Shown piece by piece: positions 1 to 10,600 of a DNA stretch of 64,000 nt (position 1 is its first letter; every line of letters begins with the position of its first letter). The notes below the pieces were generated by a model that did not search any database, was not told the DNA's origin, and saw only the letters and a program-made list of their open reading frames with translations. Both the position numbers and the translations under genes were made by a program. The stretch is from Reticulitermes speratus (Eukaryota; Arthropoda; Insecta; Blattodea; Rhinotermitidae): positions 1,093,001 through 1,157,000 of the forward strand of contig JAJKFL010000005.1 in assembly GCA_021186555.1 (NCBI GenBank). The letters run 5' to 3'.

Positions 1-107
1 CTTTCCCTCCTCCACCTAAAGACGGAGGTATATACAGCCTTCGAAAAGTTGTGAATTTCTTATCTCTAAGGATTGACATTGTCCAGGCTTTTAGTCATGA
101 CTGACTG

Positions 108-810
108 TACACCGTCTTTAGTGTTCTTTAAAGCTGACTAAAGATGTAGACACTCCGTGTCTCTCAATACTACACCGTCTTTAGTGTCCTTTAAAGCTGA
201 CTAAAGATGTAGACACTCCGTGTCTCTCATCACTACACCGTCTTTAGTGTCCTTTAAAGCTGACTAAAGATGTAGACACTCCGTGTCTCTCATCACTACA
301 ACCGTCTTTAGTGTCCTTTAAAGGTGACTAAAGATGTAGACACTCCGTGTCTCTCATCACTACACCGTCTTTAGTGTCCTTTAAAGCTGACTAAAGATGT
401 AGACACTCCGTGTCTCTCATCACTACACCGTCTTTAGTGTCCTTTAAAGCTGACTAAAGATGTAGACACTCCGTGTCTCTCATCACTACACCGTCTTTAG
501 TGTCCTTTAAAGCTGACTAAAGGTGTAGACACTCCGTGTCTCTCATCACTACACCGTCTTTAGTGTCCTTTAAAGCTGACTAAAGATGTAGACACTCCGT
601 GTCTCTCATCACTACACCGTCTTTAGTGTCCTTTAAAGCTGACTAAAGATGTAGACACTCCGTGTCTCTCATCACTACACCGTCTTTAGTGTCCCTTAAA
701 GGTGACTAAAGATGTAGACACTCCGTGTCTCTCATCACTACACCGTCTTTAGTGTCCTTTAAAGGTGACTAAAGATGTAGACACTCCGTGTCTCTCATCA
801 CTACACCGTC
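108..810. repeat. 63-bp minisatellite array (A), about 11 copies
   Basis: The phrase TACACCGTCTTTAGTGTCC recurs every 63 bases (108, 171, 234, 297, 361, 424, 487, 550, 613, 676, 739, 802), with one 64-base step. Copies differ by only a few substitutions. Each unit holds two inverted repeats: AGACAC/GTGTCT with a 3-base loop, and CTTTAG/CTAAAG with a 16-base loop. The array ends 24 bases before a SINE. Confidence 0.97.
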
Positions 811-833
811 TCATTTCATTTGAAGGCTGCCAG

Positions 834-1095
834 TTTTTTTTACCAATCGCTCGACAGCCCCTTGGGGGCCTAGGCCGCCTCATTTTTCGAGGCTTCACGA
901 TCACAGTCAGACACACCACACTCGGTAGGACTCCTCTGTACGAGTGATCAGCCCGTCACAGAGACCTCTACCTGACAACACACAACACTCACAACAGACA
1001 GACATCCATGCCCCCGGCGGGATTCGAACCCACAATCCCAGCAAGCGAGCGGCCGCAGAACCACGCCTTAGACCGCGCGGCCACTGCGATCGGCA
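834..1095 (-). mobile_element. tRNA-derived SINE, family A, full length
   Basis: On the minus strand the element starts with a tRNA-like head containing a pol III box A region and a perfect box B (GGTTCGAATCC). The family-specific body follows, ending ...GGGGCTGT and an A-rich tail seen as a T run at 834-841. Six other copies in this window share head and body. No convincing target-site duplication is seen. Box B suggests the ancestral copy was transcribed by RNA polymerase III. It lies between array A and a Penelope-like terminal segment. Confidence 0.88.
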
Positions 1096-1205
1096 CCAGA
1101 TTCTGGCTTCTGTTAAACTGTTCGTTAGTGAACCAACAAATGCACCCTCTGTTATATAAAAATATGGCTGCTACATGTTTCGGCGTCACGCCATCCTCAG
1201 GCAGC
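1096..1205 (-). mobile_element. Penelope-like terminal (pLTR-type) segment, truncated
   Basis: Reading the minus strand from the hammerhead-like motif at 1,205, the sequence continues through an AT-rich stretch to GTGCATTTGTTGGTTCACTA and stops at the 5' end of the neighbouring SINE. The same order (hammerhead motif, AT-rich stretch, GTGCAT followed within a few bases by GTTGGT) recurs in the palindromes at 2.3 kb and 19.7 kb. Assignment to Penelope-like elements rests on known hammerhead ribozymes in their pLTRs and on a Penelope-type RT relic at 61.4 kb. It is an inference; a metazoan retrozyme is the alternative. Confidence 0.55.
1167..1205 (-). ncRNA. Hammerhead ribozyme-like motif, core intact
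   Basis: Minus strand, 5' to 3': stem I strand GCTGC (1205-1201), CUGANGA box CTGAGGA (1200-1194), one extra U (1193), stem II GGCG/CGCC (1192-1189 and 1185-1182) closed by a 3-base loop, GAAAC (1181-1177), a 2-bp stem III with AU loop, a predicted cleavage residue A (1172), and a stem I partner GCAGC (1171-1167) perfectly complementary to the first strand. A tiny stem III is known for Penelope-like and retrozyme hammerheads, which are thought to act as dimers. The U between the CUGANGA box and stem II departs from the textbook core, but it occurs in the related copies here too. Confidence 0.65.
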
Positions 1206-2313
1206 TCTACACCAATATTTAAAACTGACTACAGTAGGCCTATAACAGATTAAACAACTAATTCACGTTACATTTCAGTATTCTTGCAGCTGATGTCAAC
1301 CGTGTGGGTTGCATAAACTGTCATTAAAATAATATTTTTCAAAGTATAATAAATTAAAACAATAAACAGTAACATTTATTACCGCGTTTTCATGAAACAT
1401 AGTTAAAAAATTCGTATGTTTATATGTTAAAGATTTTATTTATATAAAAAACATCTCATTTATCTTCGATCCTGTATAGATCTTGTCCCAGTATGATGTG
1501 TAGTGAGCTGCGTGTAGAGGATGCGTTTGTTAGTGTCATGATACAACAATTTAAGAAATAGTGTCAAATGTTGCTCATGTGTTTAAGCAACACACGAGTA
1601 GCTGTAGACTATTAATTTAGAAAGAGACTTGTCAGTAACAACAAGAATGAATGCCGCAAACGTTTGGAACTCAGCGCTATCTGCAGTGTCATATTCTAAA
1701 ACAAGTGTCGTTACAGGCGAGTGCGTGTTGCAGTGCCGCTTGCTTAAGCGAATTAGATTTTTACAACCATAAAAATATCAAAGTCGGAGTACAAATGATC
1801 ATTAAATGACAAATATTTAAAGGGCCGTGTGACAGTTGCTATTAGCAATAAACTACTGTAGTTGCAGAGATACAATGCTAATAATTATCGCGTTGAATTC
1901 TGTAACTCTGTTCGGACGGACTATTTTTTAATGAAACGCAGCAAACTGCAAGGCTTATTAAATGCATCGTTTCTTTAATATTTCTTGCGACTATTCTAAG
2001 GATCTCTTGCAGAATGTTTTAAGATAAAAGGAAAATTAACAATATGAATTAATTTAAATTTTTCTTTTAAGTTTTACCTTACTGAAATGTTTATAATATT
2101 CTTTAAAATTTCTTTATCATTTCATTTAAGGACACGCAATAAAACACTACTAATTAATTTTGTAAAAATAATCTACAAATTACGACAATTTAGCCTAATC
2201 GTTAAGTTGCATTATCTTTTTTCATTTTCCATACGATTATCGCTACATTTTTGTGTATAATATACGGAAAGATAGACAGAAATAGACACGAGCATATGCA
2301 AACTTATACACTC
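1206..2313. other. AT-rich unassigned sequence
   Basis: No gene, array or recognisable element. The first 50 bases probably belong to the Penelope-like element upstream of the hammerhead motif. Confidence 0.6.
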
Positions 2314-2550
2314 AAATTAAATTAAGTTATAGACCAACTGATGCACACTAAAACCACTTTTTAAGTAGCTTTATTATAAAATTGTTAAAATTGTACCCCT
2401 ACACGTGTTTCGATCCTAGGATCATCGTCGTCCTGACGATGATCCTAGGATCGAAACACGTGTAGGGGTACAATTTTAACAATTTTATAATAAAGCTACT
2501 TAAAAAGTGGTTTTAGTGTGCATCGGTTGGTTTATAACTTAATTTAATAT
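2314..2550. mobile_element. Palindromic foldback, head-to-head Penelope-like termini
   Basis: Two arms of about 116 bases (2314-2429 and 2435-2550) are near-perfect reverse complements around a 5-base centre (2430-2434). Each arm, read outward, carries a hammerhead-type GAAAC box, an AT-rich stretch, and GTGCATCGGTTGGT (or its variant). The right arm continues outward into AAGATGCACGGTG at 2555-2567, which is also the core of the 35-bp array at 37.4 kb. Head-to-head terminal repeats are known from Penelope-like elements. The arms could also fold as a long RNA or DNA hairpin. Confidence 0.7.
2433..2464 (+). ncRNA. Hammerhead-like motif in palindrome 1
   Basis: CTGACGA (2433-2439), extra T (2440), self-complementary stem II segment GATCCTAGGATC (2441-2452), GAAAC (2453-2457), and a stem III formed by the self-complementary ACACGTGT (2456-2463), then A as the possible cleavage residue. 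The downstream GGGG has no good stem I partner because the palindrome centre falls directly at the core, so it is probably inactive alone. The minus-strand counterpart in the left arm has a mutated CUGANGA box. Confidence 0.45.
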
Positions 2551-4113
2551 GACGAAGATGCACGGTGTGAACAGTGTGAAATTTATACACTCAAAGTTTC
2601 ATTTCGCCAGGATAGAGCACAAACCTTGCCACAGCAGCCCGCACAGAAAAAAGGAATGGAGGTCTGATCTAGAAGGTACTTAGGAACAAACGAAATGTTG
2701 TAAGCAAAAGAAATAAAAATCAGAAAAGCGTATCGACAGCAAAAGTAGGTACGGCATCAGGCAGCGCTTACAAGAAGCGGCGACGACGTACTGAATGCAG
2801 CAATCAGGAATCACGAACGAAATAAGGCTAGAGCAGTAGAAGATGGCCTTCCTAATGAAAGGGCAGGAGTGTGAGGGACTGTAAGAGACAGCCTGTAGTA
2901 ATAAGCTACTAGCTGCAGAAGATAAAAGAGAATTAGCGAAGGAAATGTGAAGTACACAGGCAGAGATTTGAGACAACAAATTAAGTAAATTGCCTAACAA
3001 ATCTGCACATTTCACTAACTTGGTTTACAGTTTCTCTGGAGTTCTGCAACGAAGATATTCCACTTCAAAGACTGTAAAGTATCAACTGAAATAGGAGGCA
3101 AAAAGGAATGTTAAAATTGTAAGGATTTGGTAGGAGACAGTCATGCAAGTAATTCAATGAAAGATCTCCTGCATCCATCTGTTTCGATTTGTTAAATGCG
3201 AGAACCCTGAGCGAGGACAGTCGTAAGCCCACATAAAACCCGACTTAGCGTAACACAAACAGAAATGTACAGCCTAGATTTCCCGTTAAACTAATTTCCG
3301 TGTCTTTACAGCTGTATCATTTAGAGAGAAGAGCGTGTAGCAATGGGTGAAAGACATGGACCCTGATTAACATAAAAATTTATAATTATGGAAACCACAA
3401 ACTGAGGGGGTAAAAATGAGAAAATACTCCAAAACATCAGTAACAAGAATTTCAGAGAAGAAAACCACGTGGATGATCTAGGCACAGATGGGGAGTAATG
3501 AAACAATTGAGGAAAATTAAATAAGGTATGACCGCGTGGAAAATAACAGGCTAAGAACAATGTGCACTGATTAACTTTTGTACAACTGGCCAGCAGGTGA
3601 TGAGGAAAGCGGCGAAAATACTCATCTACGTTTTATACAGGGTGTCAGTTTCATCGTGTCGCTGAGCATGGCAGCTCTAACGGAAGAGCTGCTTGTACTA
3701 AAATTTGATGTGCCGAGAATTTATAGTCAGCCTTCGCCTGCAATTCAGTACATCTTAAGTCATACAGGAATATCTAAATTCTCAAAATTCTTGGCAGATA
3801 AAGGCTTCCTATGTTACCAAGTTGCCGTGCTGAGGACACGATAAAAAGGACAGTCTGCAATATGCATCAGTTTATTGTTACGATGAGTCACTAAAGAAAT
3901 AATAACATTTTATATTAACTTTATGTAAGAGACGGTTTATATTGGTACCTCTGACAACATGTATGTTTGTACAGCATTTAGTGTAAAACCCACCGCTGCC
4001 AATATGAAATTTAATTCAAATTCCTTCAAGTATTTGGTATATTAAACGTATAACAAACACCACTTCACGCAAACAATGTAAAAAATATTTACAAAACACA
4101 ACACATAAAAGTA
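2551..4113. other. Unassigned sequence after palindrome 1
   Basis: The first about 35 bases hold the element-terminus motif AAGATGCACGGTG. The rest shows no recognisable gene or repeat. Open frames here (for example 88 codons at 3,578-3,844) match nothing I know and have no supporting context. Confidence 0.5.
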
Positions 4114-4517
4114 CAGCGTGTTTCCTAAATCCCTCCGGGATTTCGGAGGTCTGTAGCTCAGGAGCCAAATCACACACGGGGGATGAGAGCATGTCAGTGA
4201 AAAGAGTACATATCCAAGTTTTGAACCTACCTTACAAATGTTCAATATGTCCCCCTCTGGTGACTCGACAGACGTCAATCCTGTAGTCTAACTCCTGCCA
4301 CACACGTTCCAACATATGAAGCTTTCTGTTCACCTGAAAACGCCATGTTTGCACACCACTGCCTCCTAGAGAAGAAACGGGTAACTACGCCATCGCATCT
4401 GTCACGAAAAAACTTTTACATTTCCTCTATCCGTTGGCATGCTTTTATCTCTTATATGTGAGTTTGCTACTGCACGGCCAAGCCTCTAAATCCCGGATAG
4501 ACTTATGAAACACGCTG
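4114..4517 (-). mobile_element. Tc1/mariner-superfamily element, internally deleted
   Basis: A 404-base element is bounded by TA dinucleotides (4112-4113 and 4518-4519) and terminal inverted repeats: left end starts CAGCGTGTTTCCTAAATCCC and the right end, reverse-complemented, starts CAGCGTGTTTCATAAG. Between them lies a fragment of transposase coding sequence on the minus strand. TA flanks and this transposase type fit the Tc1/mariner superfamily. The short length indicates a non-autonomous deletion derivative. Confidence 0.75.
4232..4351 (-). pseudogene. Transposase C-terminal fragment (Tc1/mariner type)
   Basis: The minus-strand frame ending at the TAA at 4232-4234 encodes a tail reading ...RVWQELDYRIDVCRVTRGG and ending in HIEHL. 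I recognise this as the conserved C-terminus of insect mariner/Tc-like DDE transposases, which cut and paste the element at TA sites. Only about 40 residues remain. The catalytic DDE residues are absent, so no active enzyme can be made. It lies inside the inverted repeats of the 4,114-4,517 element, as expected for a deletion derivative. Confidence 0.65.
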
Positions 4518-5809
4518 TATATTATATAGTTATATGCATGTTCATGAAGGCAATATAGTTGTTAGGAGAGTTTAGTGACATCCTTTTTCTTCTTTCTGCT
4601 GACGTCAGTGTCGATACTTGGCCTCCTCTCGCCCCAGACATGGCTACGCCACTGCACATCAGTCAGCCACAGTGCCTCTAGTTTCAAGTACCAACACACA
4701 GATCTGCTAACAAATTTGCATTCCCCACTCCATACTTCAATAAGTAGTCTAAGGTTTGAAGCGTGACGTCACAATGCTCGGAATTACTTATTGTCAGTGT
4801 CTGTCTGGCTCAAAGGTCAGAGGTCACTCTTCAGTAATCAACATAACGCCAGTAACGCGATATAATTAAACGTATAGGTAAACTTGTCCCTGCAGACGCC
4901 ACAACGCATATGGATATCTGGAGGATATCTCCACTCATTCATACGGTGATTGGCGTGAGTGGTCGGCCTGTCCACCCTGTGGTATAGCGCACGGTGTCCG
5001 CTGTACACGAGTCTGGGTGTTCCCTGGAGCCGTTATATAAGTTTTGGAGAAGAGGAAAACCTCCTTCTACTGATTCTCGGATTTCCAGCCCGCAGTCCAG
5101 TCACTGAACTGACTGAGCTATCCTGTTTGTTCATTTCATAAAGACAATTTGTAGGATTAAAATTTTATCAACTGCCCGGTTGATTCCTTGAACACAAAAC
5201 TAGAAACGAAGTACAAACAAATTACTGTCAATAAATTTAAAGAAAAAAAAAATTTATCCGGGATTTTCCTCAATTTCTTAAGCTGTTTATGTGTTACAGC
5301 ACATACACTAAGCCCTCTCCAGTCGCTAGAATTGGGCTTTCCTTAGTCATCCTTCCATCTCAGCGTACATGAAATCATTCGTCACTGGACATTTGGATAA
5401 CGGCAATATCCCCTTAGGAAAAGTCTCTCTTCTACGAAACTCGAAATCCAGATCAATTCATTTGCACTCCGTGTACATGATAGCCTTTTAAAGATGAAGT
5501 TAAGAATGCTATTCCGGTAAAAATAAATAAAAAATAATGTAATATTTTCATCGCTCAGTGCACACAATCGCATTTCCCTTACAGGCCAATTAAACAGGAT
5601 ACAATTCCAGGAACTATAAACAAACCAGGCCTACTTCCAGTTAATAATGTGTTGCAGACGACACAAACACAGCACGTGAAGTGAACTGAGATGTAATACT
5701 GAGGTGAGGGTTTTAGCGTTCAGTGAGGGTAATCAGTGCACTTGTTAGTCTACATGCGATGTCCTTTGGTATTCCGAGCAGTTACAAACACTAATCTAAT
5801 TCCATGCCT
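4518..5809. other. Unassigned sequence
   Basis: No recognisable gene or repeat. A short A-rich run occurs near 5,240. Open frames are 60-63 codons and unconvincing. Confidence 0.5.
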
Positions 5810-5822
5810 CATTAGTTATTAG

Positions 5823-6119
5823 CGGTGGCACGCGGTGGCGCAGTCGGTTGAGGCACTGCGCTACAAGCCGGAAGGTCGCGGGTTCGATTCCCGATTACGT
5901 CATTGGAATTTTTCATTGACATAATCCTTTCAGTCGCACTATGGCCCTGGGGTTGACTCAGGCTCTAACAGAAATGAGTACCAGGAATATTTCCTGGGGT
6001 AAAGGTGGCCGGTGCGTAGGGCTGACAACCTTACCACCTTTATGCGCCGATTGTCTATAAATCTGGGAGCCTCAACCTCCTGAACCCAGGCCTGTAATGG
6101 GATTGCTGTACCCTTTTAC
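5823..6119 (+). mobile_element. tRNA-derived SINE, family B, full length with TSD
   Basis: The head has a tRNA-like box A region (GGCGCAGTCGGTTGAGG) and box B (GGTTCGATTCC), followed by an unrelated body ending TGTACCCTTTT. A perfect 13-base duplication, CATTAGTTATTAG, flanks it at 5,810-5,822 and 6,120-6,132, so both ends are secure. It is the only family B copy in the window. The perfect duplication suggests fairly recent insertion. Confidence 0.93.
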
Positions 6120-6279
6120 CATTAGTTATTAGACCTTCTTAATTCCTACCCTCCTAGTGAACTCGCCACCCCCCTCAAATTCAGCCACCACGTAACATTA
6201 AAGGTAAAAGGCATACATTTGTACGACTGAGAAGTATGAAATTTAGACAAAATCGGCTCCCCTCCGCATATTTTTTCCC

Positions 6280-6533
6280 CATGACGCAACAGCTCCTAGT
6301 GGGCCAGGGCCGCTTCATTATCAAGGCTTCACGATCACACACACTCAGACACAGCACACTCGGTAGGACTCCTCTGGACGAGTGATCAGCTCGTCGCAGA
6401 GACCTCTACCTGACAAAACACAACACTCACAACAGACAGACATCCATACCCCCGGCGGGATTCGAACCCGCAATCCCAGCAAAAGAACGGCCGCAGATCC
6501 ACGCCTTAGACCGCGCAGCCACTGGGATCGACG
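6280..6533 (-). mobile_element. tRNA-derived SINE, family A
   Basis: Same body and head as the copy at 834-1,095, with box B GGTTCGAATCC on the minus strand and a T run (6,271-6,276) marking the A-tail. No clear target-site duplication. Confidence 0.88.
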
Positions 6534-7087
6534 CCTTGCGCAAATGCACAATTAAAATCTGGGTGCATTGAACCGCTGGACATCAATTTCCACGCATTTC
6601 AGCTCTCGATACTCATGTAAATGGTCTGCTTCACGTTCTGCTTGATTTACCCTTAGATAGATAGCCCTGGTACACACTAACAGCAGCATTCCTGGATCCG
6701 CCAGGCATCGACCTCATGTCGTCCAATTACGTAGCTTTTGTATATTACAGAAGCTGTTGCACAATTTACGTATAAATTGTACTCCTTGCAGGCTGTGTGG
6801 CATTCCTGTTATAACTAAACGGGTTTAGCTTTTAATTCAAACTTATTTAATGAATAAGACGCGTGTCGAAACGTCTGTGACCCTTCAGGTGTAATATCAA
6901 TAAACGTTACGAACAACCGTAAGACGTTTCAACAACCTGCTCCACTGCCTTATACCTGAAGTGCACTAAATTCTAATATCACCGTATCACTAAAAATAGT
7001 TCACAATATGGCTAAATGACACCGTCTGCAAAAAGGTTATCTTTTTTTGCCGCACGTTAATTCTGTTAACGTTGTATACTGTACAGT
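6534..7087. other. Unassigned sequence with a decayed hammerhead-type box
   Basis: No gene seen. CGAAACGTC at 6,867-6,875 is preceded by a short GAC/GTC stem, resembling the 3' half of the second class of hammerhead-like motifs in this window. Its CUGANGA box is not recognisable. Confidence 0.45.
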
Positions 7088-7120
7088 CTGAAGATGGCTT
7101 AGACACAGCCGAAACATGCA
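7088..7120 (+). ncRNA. Degenerate hammerhead-like motif
   Basis: CTGAAGA (7088-7094), extra T, stem II GGCT/AGCC (7096-7099 and 7107-7110) with a 7-base loop, then GAAAC (7111-7115) and ATGC. The expected U before the cleavage site is C, and stem I is weak, so this is probably a decayed copy of the type at 1,167-1,205. Confidence 0.4.
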
Positions 7121-7280
7121 GCAGTGTGTTTTCACAAATAATAAAAAAAATATTAGTTGCGCTTGACTGAAATTGTTGTTGTTCAAGTGTAAAAAACGCA
7201 ACGGGTTGAGTTGCGTGGAGTTTCAGGCAGTTCACATGAAACTGCAAACAGAATACACAAACATACAATGCCAGATATAT

Positions 7281-7536
7281 TTTTTTTACAATGGCTCAAC
7301 AGCCCCTTTTCGGATGCCTAGGCCGCCTCATTATCGAGGCTTCACGATCACACTCAGACACACCACACTCGGTAGGACTCCTCTGGTCGAGGGACCAGCC
7401 CGTCGCAGAGACCTCTACCTGACAACACACAACACTCACAAGAGACATCCATGACCCCGGTGGGATTCCAACCCACGATCCTAGTAAGCGAGCGGCCGTA
7501 GACCCACGCCTTAGACCGCACGGCCACTGGGATCGG
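7281..7536 (-). mobile_element. tRNA-derived SINE, family A, with TSD
   Basis: Complete head and body on the minus strand. A 15-base duplication (CAATGCCAGATATAT at 7,266-7,280; one mismatch at 7,537-7,551) flanks it and fixes both ends. Confidence 0.92.
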
Positions 7537-7544
7537 CAATGTCA

Positions 7545-7578
7545 GATATATATATATATATATACACATATATATATA
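7545..7578. repeat. (TA)n microsatellite
   Basis: Interrupted TA dinucleotide run seeded in the 3'-side target duplication of the preceding SINE. Confidence 0.9.
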
Positions 7579-7691
7579 GCAATAAAATAAAGCGTGACAT
7601 CACAGAGTTAAATGTTAAAACACTAAAAGCTTTTTGTTTACAAAATCCTATCTGCTTATGACTGCTAATTAATCCTTAAACAGTCTCACTG

Positions 7692-10600
7692 GACATCGCC
7701 AGCTCCAGTCTATCAACATAGACATCGCCAGCTCCAGTCCATCAACATAGACATCGCCAGCTCCAGTCTATCAACATAGACAGCGCCAGCTCCAGTCTAT
7801 CAACATAGACATCGCCAGCTCCAGTCTATCAACATAGACATCGCCAGCTCCAGTCCATCAACATAGACATCGCCAGCTCCAGTCCATCAACATAGACATC
7901 GCCAGCTCCAGTCCATCAACATAGACATCGCCAGCTCCAGTCCATCAACATAGACATCGCCAGCTCCAGTCCATCAACATAGACATCGCCAGCTCCAGTC
8001 TATCAACATAGACATCGCCAGCTCCAGTCCATCAACATAGACATCGCCAGCTCCAGTCTATCAACATAGACATCGCCAGCTCCAGTCTATCAACATAGAC
8101 ATCGCCAGCTCCAGTCCATCAACATAGACATCGCCAGCTCCAGTCCATCAACATAGACATCGCCAGCTCCAGTCCATCAACATAGACATCGCCAGCTCCA
8201 GTCTATCAACATAGACATCGCCAGCTCCAGTCCATCAACATAGACATCGCCAGCTCCAGTCCATCAACATAGACATCGCCAGCTCCAGTCTATCAACATA
8301 GACATCGCCAGCTCCAGTCCATCAACATAGACATCGCCAGCTCCAGTCCATCAACATAGACATCGCCAGCTCCAGTCTATCAACATAGACATCGCCAGCT
8401 CCAGTCCATCAACATAGACATCGCCAGCTCCAGTCTATCAACATAGACAGCGCCAGCTCCAGTCTATCAACATAGACATCGCCAGCTCCAGTCCATCAAC
8501 ATAGACATCGCCAGCTCCAGTCTATCAACATAGACATCGCCAGCTCCAGTCTATCAACATAGACATCGCCAGCTCCAGTCCATCAACATAGACATCGCCA
8601 GCTCCAGTCCATCAACATAGACATCGCCAGCTCCAGTCTATCAACATAGACATCGCCAGCTCCAGTCCATCAACATAGACATCGCCAGCTCCAGTCTATC
8701 AACATAGACATCGCCAGCTCCAGTCTATCAACATAGACATCGCCAGCTCCAGTCTATCAACATAGACATCGCCAGCTCCAGTCCATCAACATAGACATCG
8801 CCAGCTCCAGTCCATCAACATAGACATCGCCAGCTCCAGTCTATCAACATAGACATCGCCAGCTCCAGTCCATCAACATAGACATCGCCAGCTCCAGTCT
8901 ATCAACATAGACATCGCCAGCTCCAGTCCATCAACATAGACATCGCCAGCTCCAGTCCATCAACATAGACATCGCCAGCTCCAGTCCATCAACATAGACA
9001 TCGCCAGCTCCAGTCTATCAACATAGACATCGCCAGCTCCAGTCCATCAACATAGACATCGCCAGCTCCAGTCCATCAACATAGACATCGCCAGCTCCAG
9101 TCCATCAACATAGACATCGCCAGCTCCAGTCTATCAACATAGACATCGCCAGCTCCAGTCCATCAACATAGACATCGCCAGCTCCAGTCTATCAACATAG
9201 ACATCGCCAGCTCCAGTCCATCAACATAGACATCGCCAGCTCCAGTCCATCAACATAGACATCGCCAGCTCCAGTCCATCAACATAGACATCGCCAGCTC
9301 CAGTCTATCAACATAGACATCGCCAGCTCCAGTCTATCAACATAGACATCGCCAGCTCCAGTCCATCTACATAGACATCGCCAGCTCCAGTCCATCAACA
9401 TAGACATCGCCAGCTCCAGTCTATCAACATAGACATCGCCAGCTCCAGTCCATCAACATAGACATCGCCAGCTCCAGTCTATCAACATAGACATCGCCAG
9501 CTCCAGTCTATCAACATAGACATCGCAAGCTCCAGTCTATCAACATAGACATCGCCAGCTCCAGTCCATCAACATAGACATCGCCAGCTCCAGTCCATCA
9601 ACATAGACATCGCCAGCTCCAGTCTATCAACATAGACATCGCCAGCTCCAGTCTATCAACATAGACATCGCCAGGTCCAGTCTATCAACATAGACATCGC
9701 CAGCTCCAGTCTATCAACATAGACATCGCCAGCTCCAGTCCATCAACATAGACATCGCCAGCTCCAGTCCATCAACATAGACATCGCCAGCTCCAGTCTA
9801 TCAACATAGACATCGCCAGCTCCAGTCTATCAACATAGACATCGCCAGGTCCAGTCTATCAACATAGACATCGCCAGCTCCAGTCCATCAACATAGACAT
9901 CGCCAGCTCCAGTCCATCAACATAGACATCGCCAGCTCCAGTCCATCAACATAGACATCGCCAGCTCCAGTCCATCAACATAGACATCGCCAGCTCCAGT
10001 CCATCAACATAGACATCGCCAGCTCCAGTCTATCAACATAGACATCGCCAGCTCCAGTCCATCAACATAGACATCGCCAGCTCCAGTCCATCAACATAGA
10101 CATCGCCAGCTCCAGTCCATCAACATAGACATCGCCAGCTCCAGTCCATCAACATAGACATCGCCAGCTCCAGTCCATCAACATAGACATCGCCAGCTCC
10201 AGTCCATCAACATAGACATCGCCAGCTCCAGTCTATCAACATAGACATCGCCAGCTCCAGTCCATCAACATAGACATCGCCAGCTCCTAGTCATCTATCA
10301 ACATAGACATCGCCAGCTCCAGTCTATCAACATAGACATCGCCAGCTCCAGTCTATCAACATAGACATCGCCAGCTCCAGTCCATCAACATAGACATCGC
10401 CAGCTCCAGTCCATCACATAGACATCGCCAGCTCCAGTCTATCAACATAGACATCGCCAGCTCCAGTCCTTTCAACATAGACATCGCCAGCTCCAGTCTA
10501 TCAACATAGACATCGCCAGCTCCAGTCCATCATAACATAGACATCGCCAGCTCCAGTCCATCAACATAGACATCGCCAGCTCCAGTCCATCAACATAGAC

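Noticed and set aside
3578..3844. 88-codon frame
   Set aside because: No similarity I can name and no gene context; could be a fragment of an old element but unsupported.
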